64,000 bases of DNA from assembly GCF_039631295.1 (NCBI RefSeq), contig NZ_JBDIVE010000001.1:1-64000 (forward strand). Reading direction: 5' to 3'. The notes beneath the pieces were generated by a model, which had not been told where the DNA came from, ran no database searches, and worked only from the letters and a program-made list of their open reading frames with translations. This DNA is from Viridibacterium sediminicola. Lineage in GTDB: Bacteria > Pseudomonadota > Gammaproteobacteria > Burkholderiales > Rhodocyclaceae. Both the position numbers and the translations under genes were made by a program. This document shows, piece by piece, positions 17,073 through 25,899 of this stretch (its first letter is position 1; each line of letters opens with the position of its first letter).

Positions 17073-18721
17073 CGAGCACCCTGCAAGCCATCCTGCCTGC
17101 CCGTGACGCTGCCACAAGCGTGGCCTGGCGCGGCGGCGCGCCGATCAGCCAGGGCGAATTCCTGCGCGACGTCGCCGCCCTGCGCAACCGCTTGCCGCTG
17201 GGCCAGCCGCTGCTCAATCTGTGTGCCGACCGCTACCTGTTCGCGGTGGGCTTTTTCGCTGCCGCGCTCAATGAATGCCTGAGCCTGCTGCCCCACAGCA
17301 TCACGCCGGAATCGATTGCCGCGCTGCAAGCGGCCTATCCGGCGGTACACGCCCTGGTCGAGGCTGAACGTGATGCCCGCGGCCTGCCGGCGATCCACGT
17401 CGCACGCTGCGACAGCGGCGAGCTGCCGCAGCAAATCCCGGCGATGCCGCGCGAGCAGGTCATCGCCCGCCTGTTCACCTCGGGCTCGACGGGCACGCCG
17501 CAGGCCCACGACAAGCGCTGGGGCAAGCTCCACGCTGGCGCGATGACCGCCGCGCAAGCGCAGTGGCAGCGCGCTGGCGGCCCCTGCGCGGTGGTTGCGA
17601 CGGTGCCGGCGCAGCATATGTTCGGCTTTGAATCGAGCGTGCTGCTGCCCCTGCTCAGCGGCGGCATCCTGGTCGCCCAGCATCCTTTCTTCCCCGCCGA
17701 TGTGGTCGCCGCGCTGGCGGCCGCACCGACGCCACGCGCCCTGGTCAGCACGCCGTTCCACCTGCGCACCCTGATTGCGGCCGAACTGCCGCTGCCGCCA
17801 ACGGCGCTGATCATCAGCGCTACGGCGCCGCTCTCGCCGGCCCTGGCGGCCAGCGTTGAAGCGGCGACCGGCGGCATCCTCGGGGAAATCTATGGTTCGA
17901 CCGAGACCGGCCAGATCGCCACCCGGCGCACCAGCACCACGGCGGTCTGGGAGTGCTTTGACGGCATCAGCCTGCACAACGAGGAAGAACGCAGCTGGGT
18001 GCAGGGCGCCCATGTCGAGGAACCGACGCCGATGGGCGACATCCTCGAAGCCCAGCCTGCGGCCGAGAACGGCCGGCAGCGCTTCATCCTGCACGGCCGC
18101 CTGGGCGACATGATCAATATCGCCGGCAAGCGCAGCTCGCTCAACTACCTCAATAGCGTGCTGTGCAGTATCGCGGGCGTCGACGATGGCGTCTTCCACT
18201 TGCCGCAGATCGCGCCGGCCGATGGCATCGTGCGCCTGGCGGCCTTCGCCGTCGCCCCCGGCCTGAGCGAAGAAAGCCTGCGTGCCGCCCTGCGGCGCCA
18301 TCTGGACAGTGCCTTCATGCCGCGCCCGCTGCTGCTGCTCGACGCGCTGCCACGCAACAGCAGCGGCAAACTGCCACGCGAGGCGCTCGACGCCCTGCTC
18401 CAACACGCGCCCCCTGAACGTCCGCTGATCGGCTACAGCACGCTTGCGCTGGATGCCCAGCATCCGGTGTTTGCCGGCCACTTTCCCGGCCAGCCGATGG
18501 TGCCGGGCGCCTTGCTGCTCGACATGGCCATTGAAAGCATCGAGCGCGACACCACGCGCAAGGTGCAAACCATCGCCATGAGCAAATTCCTCAGCCCGGC
18601 CACGCCGGGTGAGCCAATCGAACTCGATTACCGCATCGAGGCGCAGGACCTGCGCTTCGAGATCAGCAGCAGCGGCCGCAAGCTGGCCATCGGCCGCCTG
18701 CTGCTTGAGCCCCAGGCATGA
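17069..18721 (+). CDS. Acyl-ACP/CoA ligase fused to ApeI-like dehydratase
   Basis: The product of 550 residues is two enzymes in one chain. Residues 1-440 are an AMP-forming ligase with LFTSGSTGTP, YGSTETGQ and the C-terminal NSSGKLPREAL lysine motif. Residues from about 449 to 550 are a FabZ/ApeI-like hot-dog domain with AGHFPGQPMVPGALLLD, including the catalytic His. In aryl polyene systems the ligase (ApeH) activates an aryl acid starter and ApeI is one half of the dehydratase pair; here they are joined. The ATG overlaps the previous stop (ATGA). The joint is predicted to keep starter loading and dehydration together, which is inference. Confidence 0.88.
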   Translation: MTSTLQAILPARDAATSVAWRGGAPISQGEFLRDVAALRNRLPLGQPLLNLCADRYLFAVGFFAAALNECLSLLPHSITPESIAALQAAYPAVHALVEAERDARGLPAIHVARCDSGELPQQIPAMPREQVIARLFTSGSTGTPQAHDKRWGKLHAGAMTAAQAQWQRAGGPCAVVATVPAQHMFGFESSVLLPLLSGGILVAQHPFFPADVVAALAAAPTPRALVSTPFHLRTLIAAELPLPPTALIISATAPLSPALAASVEAATGGILGEIYGSTETGQIATRRTSTTAVWECFDGISLHNEEERSWVQGAHVEEPTPMGDILEAQPAAENGRQRFILHGRLGDMINIAGKRSSLNYLNSVLCSIAGVDDGVFHLPQIAPADGIVRLAAFAVAPGLSEESLRAALRRHLDSAFMPRPLLLLDALPRNSSGKLPREALDALLQHAPPERPLIGYSTLALDAQHPVFAGHFPGQPMVPGALLLDMAIESIERDTTRKVQTIAMSKFLSPATPGEPIELDYRIEAQDLRFEISSSGRKLAIGRLLLEPQA

Positions 18722-19644
18722 GCGAGGCGCACTGGACGCGACGGCCCGAGCGCGGCTCGTTTCTCGCCATGCAGCTGATGCTGCGCCTGACCCTGTTGCT
18801 CGGCCGCCGTCTCACCCGGCCGGTGCTGTGGCTGATCGCGCTGTATTTCATGCTCACCGGCGGCGCGGCGCGGCGTGCATCACGCAGCTATCTGGCGCGG
18901 GTGCTGCCCGTGCCGGTACGCTGGTGGCATGTGCTGCGCCACTTCCTGCACTTTGCCATCGTGGTGCAGGACCGCGTCTTCCTGCTCAAGGGACAGTTCT
19001 GGCGCTTCGATCTCAGGTCCCAGGGCACCGACTATCTGAATGAGTACTGCCAGCGCCGCAGCGGCGCCCTGCTGTTCGGCGCGCATCTGGGCAGCTTCGA
19101 GGTGGCACGCGCCTTCTCGCGCCAGCAGCAACGCCCAATCAGCATCGCCATGTATGCCGAAAATGCGCGCCAGCTGATGCGCACCCTGGCCGTGCTCAAC
19201 CCTGCGGCGGCCGAAGAAATCCTGCCGCTGGGCCAGCCCGGTTCGATGCTGGCGATCCGTGACCGCATCGCCGCCGGCCACATCGTCGGCCTCCTCGCCG
19301 ACCGCAACCTCGGCCGCGACGCGCTGCGCGCGACGCAATTGCTCGGCGCCCCGGCCGGCTTGCCGGATGGCCCCTTCCGCCTGGCCGCCAGCCTCGGCGC
19401 GCCGGTGTTCTTCGTCGCCGGTCTGTACCGTGGCGGCAAGCGCTATGATGTCCATGTCGAGCTGATCACCGACTTCGGCGACTGCACCCCCGCCGAGCGT
19501 CCGGCGCGCATCGCGCAAGCGCGCCAGGACTACGCCGACAAGCTCTCCCGTCACTGCCGCACGGCACCTTACAACTGGTTCAATTTCTTCGATTTCTGGG
19601 GCGCCAGCACGGCGCCTGCCACCGAGCACACACCTACACCATGA
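18718..19644 (+). CDS. LpxL/HtrB-type lysophospholipid acyltransferase
   Basis: The 308-residue inner-membrane protein has an N-terminal hydrophobic segment (residues about 20-48) and the catalytic HX4E motif GAHLGSFE (His123, Glu128). A second conserved segment is GLLADRNLGRDA. This matches the lipid A acyltransferase superfamily. In aryl polyene clusters such an enzyme is thought to join the polyene to the lipid anchor. It overlaps its neighbours at both ends by four bases. Confidence 0.87.
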   Translation: MSEAHWTRRPERGSFLAMQLMLRLTLLLGRRLTRPVLWLIALYFMLTGGAARRASRSYLARVLPVPVRWWHVLRHFLHFAIVVQDRVFLLKGQFWRFDLRSQGTDYLNEYCQRRSGALLFGAHLGSFEVARAFSRQQQRPISIAMYAENARQLMRTLAVLNPAAAEEILPLGQPGSMLAIRDRIAAGHIVGLLADRNLGRDALRATQLLGAPAGLPDGPFRLAASLGAPVFFVAGLYRGGKRYDVHVELITDFGDCTPAERPARIAQARQDYADKLSRHCRTAPYNWFNFFDFWGASTAPATEHTPTP

Positions 19645-20225
19645 GTTTCCGCCTGTCCCGTTTGATCGTCCTCCTCAGCCTGCTTGGCAGCATGCTGGCA
19701 CTGAACCTGTCGGCCGCCGCCGAACTGCAGCTGGGCGACTTGATGCGCCAGCTGGCCCAAACACGCACGGCGCGCGCCAGCTTCGTCGAACAGAAGTTCA
19801 TCGGCATGCTCGACAAGCCGGTCGAATCCTCGGGCGAGCTGAGCTTCACTGCGCCCGACCAGCTCGAAAAACGCACCCTGCAACCCAAACCCGAGGCGAT
19901 CATTCTGCGCGGCAACGAGCTGACCCTGGAACGCGGCAAGCGCGTGCTGCGCGCCTCCTTGCTGGAGTTTCCCGATGCAGCGGTGTTCGTCGAGAGCATC
20001 CGCGCCACCCTGGCCGGCGACCAGCATGCGCTCGAAGCGGTGTGGCGGGTCGAACTCGATGGCAGCCTGGCGCGCTGGACCCTGCGCCTGACGCCCCTGG
20101 CCAGCAACGCCTATGTCAATCGCATCCGCATCGCCGGCGTGCGTGGCGAAGTGCGGCAGATCGAGATCGAGCAGCACGACGGTGATCGCTCGCTGATGAA
20201 CATCACGCGCCTGAGCGCGCCCTGA
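19641..20225 (+). CDS. LolA-like periplasmic lipid carrier
   Basis: The 194-residue protein has a Sec signal (LIVLLSLLGSMLALNLSAA, cleavage near residue 27) and a LolA-type fold start, LMRQLAQTRTARASFVEQKF, with GELSFTAPDQLEKRTLQP. In aryl polyene and related clusters a LolA homologue is thought to ferry the lipid from the inner membrane to the outer one. It overlaps the acyltransferase by four bases and stands 7 bp before the MMPL gene. Confidence 0.85.
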   Translation: MSFRLSRLIVLLSLLGSMLALNLSAAAELQLGDLMRQLAQTRTARASFVEQKFIGMLDKPVESSGELSFTAPDQLEKRTLQPKPEAIILRGNELTLERGKRVLRASLLEFPDAAVFVESIRATLAGDQHALEAVWRVELDGSLARWTLRLTPLASNAYVNRIRIAGVRGEVRQIEIEQHDGDRSLMNITRLSAP

Positions 20226-20232
20226 GGTCGCA

Positions 20233-22590
20233 ATGCCCGGAACAGCCCTCGCCTTCTTGCGTCGCAAGCCGGCCCTGCTGATCTGGCTGGCCAGCGTCCT
20301 GGCCTGCCTGCTGGTGGTCCTGCACACGCAGTTCGTCGCCGACATGTCGGCCTTCCTGCCGCGCAATCCGGATGCGGAGCAGCGCATGCTGGTCGAGCAG
20401 CTGCGCGATGGCACCGTGGCACGGCTGATGATCATCGGCATCGAAGGCGCCGACGCACCCGCGCGGCACCGCAGCTCACGCGCCCTGGCGGCCAGCCTGC
20501 GCGCATCGCAGGCCTTCATCACCGTGCAGAACGGCGAAGCGGCGATGCTCGAGCGCGACCGCGCCTTCTACTTCAACAACCGTTATCTGCTGAGCCCGGC
20601 GGTCACGCCGGAACGCTTTTCGAGCGAGGGTTTGCGCAGCGCCATCAGCGACTCGCTGGACAATCTCTCGGGCACCACCGGCATGCTGCTCAAGAGCCTG
20701 CTGGCACGCGACCCGACCGGCGAAACGCTGAACCTCATCGACGATCTGCAGCAGCAAGGCGGCCCGCGTCTGGCCGAAGGCGTGTGGGTTTCGCGCGACG
20801 ATTCGCGTGCCCTGCTGCTGGTGCAGACCCGCGCTGCCGGCTCCGACACCGACGGCCTGGCCGAGGCGATGCAGATCATCGAGACGCGCTTCAAGAGCAG
20901 CCGCAGCGATCCGGCCCTGCGCATGGTGATCACTGGCGCCGGCGTCTTCTCGGTGCATTCGCGCGATGAGATCAAGGCCGAATGCACGCGCCTGGCCGGC
21001 TTGTCGACGCTGTTCGTGATCATCCTGCTGCTCAGCGTGTATCGCTCGCTGCGCCTGCTCGCCCTGGGCATGCTGCCGGTCGCCAGCGGCGCCCTGGTCG
21101 GCGTGACGGCGGTCAGCCTGGGCTTTGGCAATGTGCATGGCCTCACTCTGGGCTTTGGCACCACCCTGATCGGCGAGGCCGTCGACTACGCCATCTACTA
21201 CTTCGTCCAGGCACGCCACGGCAGCAGCGAGGCGGCCGGGCAGCGGCGCTTCTGGCGCACCGTGAGCATCGGCGTGCTGACCTCGATCTGCGGCTTCGCC
21301 GCCTTGCTGGTGTCGGGCTTTCCGGGCCTGGCCCAGCTCGGTCTGTACTCGATCGGCGGCCTGCTGGCGGCCGTGCTGGTGACGCGCTACGTGCTGCCGG
21401 CGCTGCTGCCGGCCAAGCTGGCGATGCGCGACATCCGCCCGCTCGGCGCACGCATGGCGCGGGTGGCACAGCAGCTGGTGCGCCTGCGCGGCTTGCTGCT
21501 GGCGCTGATCATCGCCGCCGCCGCGCTGTTGCTGCTGCGTCATGGTGAGATCTGGAATCACAGCATCTCGGCCCTCAACCCGGTGCCGCTGGCGGCGCAG
21601 GAACTCGACGGCCAGCTGCGCGCCGAACTGGGCGCGCCGGATGCGCGCTTCCTGCTGGCCCTCAATGTGGCCGATCAGCAGGCAGCACTGGTGGCCGCCG
21701 AACAGCTCGACCCGCAGCTGCAAAAGCTGGTCGAACAAGGCCTGCTCGCCGGCTATGAGACGCCGCTGCGCATGCTGCCCAGCCTCGCCACGCAAAGCCG
21801 CCGCCAGGCTGCGCTGCCCGATGCCGCCAGCTTGCGCAGCCGCCTCGACAGCGCGCTGCAAGGCCTGCCGCTACGCGCCGACAAGCTGCAAGGCTTCATC
21901 GACGATGTCGCAGCGACGCGTGCGCGTGCGCCGCTGCAGCGCAGCGATCTGGACGGCACGGCCAGCGCGCTGGCCTTCGACGCCATGGTGGTGCAGCGTT
22001 CCAGTGGCTACAGCCTGCTGCTGCCGCTGCGTGCCCCCGCTGCCGGCATCGACGCCGCCGCCGTGCGCCAGGCGCTGGGCACGGCACAGATGCCCGGCCT
22101 CTTGCTGATTGATCTGCGCGACCAGGCTGAAACGCTCTACCAGCGCTACCTCAACGAGGCCATCACGCTCTCAGCCTGGGGCCTGCTGGCGGTGATCCTG
22201 GTGATTGCACTGAGCCTGCGTTCGCTGCCGCGCCTGCTGCGCGTGATGCTGCCGCTGGCCGGCAGCGTGGTGCTGGTGATGGCCGGTTTGCTGCTGAGCG
22301 GGCACAGCCTGAGCATCCTGCACCTGATCGGGCTCTTGCTGACCGTGGCCATCGGCTCAAACTACGCCCTGTTCTTCGATCAATCCGGCGCCCAGGATGC
22401 GCCGGAGATGCAGCAGCGCACCCTGGTCTCGCTGGTGCTGGCCAATCTGTCGACCGTGGTCGGCTTCGGCCTGCTCGGCAGCTCCTCGGTCTCGGTGCTG
22501 GCGGCGCTGGGCGTCACCGTCGGCCCCGGCGCCTTGCTGTCACTGCTGCTGGCCGCCGCCTTTGCACAACAACCGGACAAAACATCATGA
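20233..22590 (+). CDS. MMPL/RND-type lipid exporter
   Basis: The 785-residue protein has two halves of about six membrane helices each and two large periplasmic loops (about residues 50-240 and 440-610). An RND-type FGTTLIGEAVDYAIYY segment lies near residue 310 and GSNYALFFDQ near 710. Such exporters accompany LolA-like carriers in aryl polyene clusters. It probably moves the finished lipid or its precursor across or out of the inner membrane. Confidence 0.88.
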   Translation: MPGTALAFLRRKPALLIWLASVLACLLVVLHTQFVADMSAFLPRNPDAEQRMLVEQLRDGTVARLMIIGIEGADAPARHRSSRALAASLRASQAFITVQNGEAAMLERDRAFYFNNRYLLSPAVTPERFSSEGLRSAISDSLDNLSGTTGMLLKSLLARDPTGETLNLIDDLQQQGGPRLAEGVWVSRDDSRALLLVQTRAAGSDTDGLAEAMQIIETRFKSSRSDPALRMVITGAGVFSVHSRDEIKAECTRLAGLSTLFVIILLLSVYRSLRLLALGMLPVASGALVGVTAVSLGFGNVHGLTLGFGTTLIGEAVDYAIYYFVQARHGSSEAAGQRRFWRTVSIGVLTSICGFAALLVSGFPGLAQLGLYSIGGLLAAVLVTRYVLPALLPAKLAMRDIRPLGARMARVAQQLVRLRGLLLALIIAAAALLLLRHGEIWNHSISALNPVPLAAQELDGQLRAELGAPDARFLLALNVADQQAALVAAEQLDPQLQKLVEQGLLAGYETPLRMLPSLATQSRRQAALPDAASLRSRLDSALQGLPLRADKLQGFIDDVAATRARAPLQRSDLDGTASALAFDAMVVQRSSGYSLLLPLRAPAAGIDAAAVRQALGTAQMPGLLLIDLRDQAETLYQRYLNEAITLSAWGLLAVILVIALSLRSLPRLLRVMLPLAGSVVLVMAGLLLSGHSLSILHLIGLLLTVAIGSNYALFFDQSGAQDAPEMQQRTLVSLVLANLSTVVGFGLLGSSSVSVLAALGVTVGPGALLSLLLAAAFAQQPDKTS

Positions 22591-23363
22591 AACTGCGCTG
22601 GCGCAAACTGCTGTGGATGCTCACCGCCCTGATCACCGGCTGTGCCAATCCGGTACGCCCGACGGTGGTGCCGCTGCCACGCGTCGAAGACCGTCTGGTC
22701 TGCCCCGACAACCGCCGCGCCACGCGCCTGGTGGTGATGCTGCCCGGGCTCTACGACACGCCGCAAGACTTCGTCAAACATGGCTTCGTGCAGGCATTAC
22801 GTCAGCAGCGTATCGATGCTGACGTGGTGATTCCCGATCTGCACTTTGCCTACTACGAATCGCGCAGCGTCGAACAACGCCTGCGTGAAGACGTGATCCT
22901 GCCGGCGCGCGCAGCCGGCTACCGCGAGATCTGGTTCGCCGGCATCTCGCTCGGCGGCCTCGGCGCCCTGCTCTACACCTCGCAGCATCCGGAAGAAATC
23001 AGCGGCACGATCTTGCTGGCGCCCTATGCCGGCACCGAGGATGTGCTCAAGGAAATCCGCGAAGCCGGTGGCGCCCGCGCCTGGGCGCTGCAGAGTCAAA
23101 GCACGGAACAGCAGCGCGGTATCTGGCGCTGGCTGGTGGCGCGGCAGATTCGCGGCCTCGACAAGCCCTTGCTGATGATCGGCACCGGCAATGACGACCG
23201 TTTCCTGCGCGACCAGCTGCTGCTCACCGGCCTGATCAGCCCGGTCATGCAATTTACCGCCGAAGGCGGCCATGACTGGCCAACCTGGCTGACGCTGTGG
23301 GTGCAGATGCTCAACAGCCCGCAGCTGCAAGCGTATTGGCGCGATGACGAATGCCGGCGCTGA
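22587..23363 (+). CDS. Lipoprotein alpha/beta hydrolase
   Basis: The 258-residue protein starts with a lipoprotein signal (lipobox LITGC, Cys at about residue 19) and then an alpha/beta-hydrolase fold: VVMLPGLYDTPQDF, the nucleophile elbow GISLGG, and a C-terminal GGHDWPTW histidine. An anchored hydrolase is not a standard aryl polyene gene; it may take the place of the usual thioesterase or of the DUF3261 lipoprotein, which I do not see here. It overlaps the exporter gene by four bases. Confidence 0.8.
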   Translation: MKLRWRKLLWMLTALITGCANPVRPTVVPLPRVEDRLVCPDNRRATRLVVMLPGLYDTPQDFVKHGFVQALRQQRIDADVVIPDLHFAYYESRSVEQRLREDVILPARAAGYREIWFAGISLGGLGALLYTSQHPEEISGTILLAPYAGTEDVLKEIREAGGARAWALQSQSTEQQRGIWRWLVARQIRGLDKPLLMIGTGNDDRFLRDQLLLTGLISPVMQFTAEGGHDWPTWLTLWVQMLNSPQLQAYWRDDECRR

Positions 23364-23371
23364 AGCCTTGC

Positions 23372-23377
23372 TAGAAT
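23372..23377 (+). promoter_or_regulatory. Candidate internal -10
   Basis: TAGAAT lies 29 bp before the TTG start of the ketosynthase, in the only gap of more than 40 bp after the ligase gene. It may give a second start for the core synthase genes. The -35 region is poor. Confidence 0.3.
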
Positions 23378-23405
23378 CCGCCCACTTGAACCCGGTAACT
23401 TCACC

Positions 23406-24623
23406 TTGACTGCGCAGTCCATACGCCCCCTGCTGCTCGCTCATTACACGCTCAGCAGCTGTCTTGGCAGCGGGCTCGATGCCACCTACGCCGCCTTGCA
23501 GGCGCAGCGCAGCGGCCTCAGCGATGCCGCTTTCGAAACCGCACGCCTGCCTTGCTACACCGGTCGCGTCGCCGGTGTCGAAGCGGTCAGCCTGCCCGCC
23601 GAACTGGCCGCCTACGACTGCCGCAACAACCAGCTGGCCTGGCTGTGTCTGCAGCAGGACGGCTTCATCGACGCCGCCCTGGCCGCCCGTGCGCGCTACG
23701 GCGCCACGCGGATCGGCCTGTTCCTCGGCACCAGCACGGCCGGCATCCTGCAGACCGAGCTGGCCTATCGCCAGCTCGATACAGAGGGCCACTTCCAGCC
23801 CGGTTTTCATTACGCCGAAACGCACAACACCTACTCGGTTGCCGCCTTCGTACGCGCAGCACTGGGCCTGCAGGGGCCGGCCGTAGTGGTGTCGACGGCC
23901 TGCTCGTCGAGCGCCAAGGTGTTTGCCAACGCACAACGCATGATGGCCGCCGGCCTCATCGATGCTGCCATCGTCGGCGGCGTCGACTCGCTGTGCCTGA
24001 CCACGCTGTACGGCTTCAATTCGCTGCAGCTGCTGTCGTCCCAGGTCTGCCGTCCCTTCGATGCCGCACGCGATGGTCTGTCGATCGGCGAGGCCGCCGC
24101 CTTCGTGCTGCTCGAACGCGAGGATGCACGCCCTGCCCGCGCCGACGACATCCTGCTGCTCGGCGTCGGTGAATCGGCCGATGCACACCACATGTCGGCA
24201 CCGCATCCAGAGGGGCTCGGCGCCCAGCGGGCGATCCGTGCCGCCCTGGCGCAAGCCGGGATTGGCGCGGAGGACATCGATTACATCAATCTGCATGGCA
24301 CGGCGACGCCCAGCAATGACGCCGCCGAGGGCCGCGCCGTGGCCAGCGTGTTCGGCGCCGAGACGCCCTGCAGCTCGACCAAGGGCGCCACCGGCCACAC
24401 CCTCGGTGCGGCGGGCGGCATCGAGGCGCTGATCTCGGCGCTAGCCCTGCGCCACGCCTTCATCCCCGGCGGGCTGCACCTGCAGCAGCTCGATCCGGCG
24501 CTCGCCATCAATTACCAGAGCGCCAATCGCCCGGCCGCGCTGCGCCGCGTGCTGAGCAATTCCTTCGGCTTTGGTGGCACCAATTGCAGCCTGGTGCTGG
24601 GCCTGCGCGGAGCACTGCAATGA
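23406..24623 (+). CDS. Beta-ketoacyl-ACP synthase, ApeO-like
   Basis: The 405-residue ketosynthase keeps its Cys-His-His triad: Cys166 in VVSTACSSSAKV, His297 in NLHGTATPSND and His331 in GATGHTLGAAGG. It starts with a TTG at 23406; no nearby ATG fits. In aryl polyene synthesis ApeO extends the chain as a dimer with a chain-length factor, and the next gene encodes that partner with a four-base overlap. Confidence 0.92.
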   Translation: MTAQSIRPLLLAHYTLSSCLGSGLDATYAALQAQRSGLSDAAFETARLPCYTGRVAGVEAVSLPAELAAYDCRNNQLAWLCLQQDGFIDAALAARARYGATRIGLFLGTSTAGILQTELAYRQLDTEGHFQPGFHYAETHNTYSVAAFVRAALGLQGPAVVVSTACSSSAKVFANAQRMMAAGLIDAAIVGGVDSLCLTTLYGFNSLQLLSSQVCRPFDAARDGLSIGEAAAFVLLEREDARPARADDILLLGVGESADAHHMSAPHPEGLGAQRAIRAALAQAGIGAEDIDYINLHGTATPSNDAAEGRAVASVFGAETPCSSTKGATGHTLGAAGGIEALISALALRHAFIPGGLHLQQLDPALAINYQSANRPAALRRVLSNSFGFGGTNCSLVLGLRGALQ

Positions 24624-25432
24624 GCGGCCAAGGTAGCGGCATCGAAGTTTTCGTCAGCGGCATCGCCGCCATCGGCCCCGGCTTTGCCGACTGGCCGGCG
24701 CTGGCCGCCATCCTGCGCAGCGAAGTACCGTGGACGCAGACGCCCACCGCAGTGCCGGCCTTGCAGCTCTTGCCGCCCGCCGAGCGTCGCCGGGTCGGCA
24801 TGCTGGTCAAGCTCTCGCTGGCCTGCGGCATGCAGGCCGTCAGCCATGCCGGCGCCGATGCCAGCCAGCTGGCCACCGTGTTCAGCGCTTCCGGCGGCGA
24901 TGGCGACAACTGCCACATCCTGTGTGAAGCCCTGGCCAGCGAGGATCGCAGCATCTCGCCGACGCGCTTCCACAACTCCGTGCACAACGCGGCCTCCGGC
25001 TACTGGAGCATTGCCACCGGCAGCATGGCGCCCTCGACCAGCCTCTGCGCGCATGACGCCAGCTTCGCCGCCGGCCTGCTCGAAGCAGCCGTGCAGGCGA
25101 TCGCCAGTGGCGAGGCGCGCCTGCTGATCGCCTGCGACGACGTCTATGGCGGCGCGCTCGGTGCCGCGCGTCCGCTGCTCGACCGCATGGCCATCGCCCT
25201 GCTGCTGACGCCGCAAAGCGCGGCCAACAGCCTCGCCCGGCTGCGGCTGCAGCTCGCTGATGCGCCGGCCAGTGACTGTCCGCTGGCCGATCTGGCGGTG
25301 CTGCAGAACGGGATTCCCTGCGCGCGCGCCCTGCCGCTCTTGCATGGCATTGCCAATGCCGCGTCGCGCCAGATCGATCTGGCCTACCACGCAGCGCAAA
25401 GCCTGCGCGTCGAGATCAGTGCTGCAGCATGA
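24620..25432 (+). CDS. Chain-length-factor-like ketosynthase, ApeC-like
   Basis: The 270-residue protein has the reduced ketosynthase fold of the Ketoacyl-synt_2 family (PF13723), with HNSVHNAASGYWSIATG and STSLCAHDASFAAGLLEA. The TACSSS active-site pattern is absent and no HGT or GHxLGA histidine motif is found, so it should not condense acyl groups alone. It is predicted to pair with the KS encoded just upstream. The ATG overlaps the KS stop; an earlier in-frame start at 24584 is not needed. Confidence 0.87.
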   Translation: MSGQGSGIEVFVSGIAAIGPGFADWPALAAILRSEVPWTQTPTAVPALQLLPPAERRRVGMLVKLSLACGMQAVSHAGADASQLATVFSASGGDGDNCHILCEALASEDRSISPTRFHNSVHNAASGYWSIATGSMAPSTSLCAHDASFAAGLLEAAVQAIASGEARLLIACDDVYGGALGAARPLLDRMAIALLLTPQSAANSLARLRLQLADAPASDCPLADLAVLQNGIPCARALPLLHGIANAASRQIDLAYHAAQSLRVEISAAA

Positions 25433-25899
25433 GCGCGCCGCAGCAACTGGACCGCGCCGCCATCGCCGCCCGCATCCCGCATGCGGGCACCATGTGCCTG
25501 CTCGATGCGGTGAACGACTGGGACATCGTGCGCCTGCAGGCGCGCAGCACGCGTCACCGTGATGCCGACAATCCGCTGCGCCACCAGGGCCGCCTGGGCG
25601 CCAGCTGCGCGGTGGAATTCGCGGCGCAGGCGATGGCCTTGCACGGCGCCCTGCTCGCCACGGACGGCGCGCAGCAACGCCCGCGCGCCGGTTTTCTGGC
25701 CAGCATGCGCGAGGTGCGCCTGTACTGCACGCGTCTGGATAGCTGCGCCGATGACTTGCTGGTCGAAGTGCTGCGCCTGAACGGCGACGACAACACCGTG
25801 CTCTACCACTTCAAACTCCACGGCGCGCAACAGCTGCTGGTCGAAGGCCGTGCAGCCGTCGTGCTCGACGCCGACAAGACACGGAAAGCCACGCCATGA
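25429..25899 (+). CDS. 3-hydroxyacyl-ACP dehydratase, ApeP-like
   Basis: The 156-residue hot-dog protein begins with RIPHAGTMCLLDAV, typical of the ApeP dehydratase family. In known systems ApeP forms an inactive-alone heterodimer with ApeI, which here is the C-terminal domain of the ligase fusion. Cys56 to Glu58 in GASCAVEFAAQAMALHG mark the central helix. It overlaps both neighbours by four bases. Confidence 0.85.
   Translation: MSAPQQLDRAAIAARIPHAGTMCLLDAVNDWDIVRLQARSTRHRDADNPLRHQGRLGASCAVEFAAQAMALHGALLATDGAQQRPRAGFLASMREVRLYCTRLDSCADDLLVEVLRLNGDDNTVLYHFKLHGAQQLLVEGRAAVVLDADKTRKATP

Noticed and set aside
20476..21861. 461-codon frame antisense to the MMPL gene
   Set aside because: Gln/His/Arg-rich low-complexity product without motifs; the plus strand gives a complete RND transporter.
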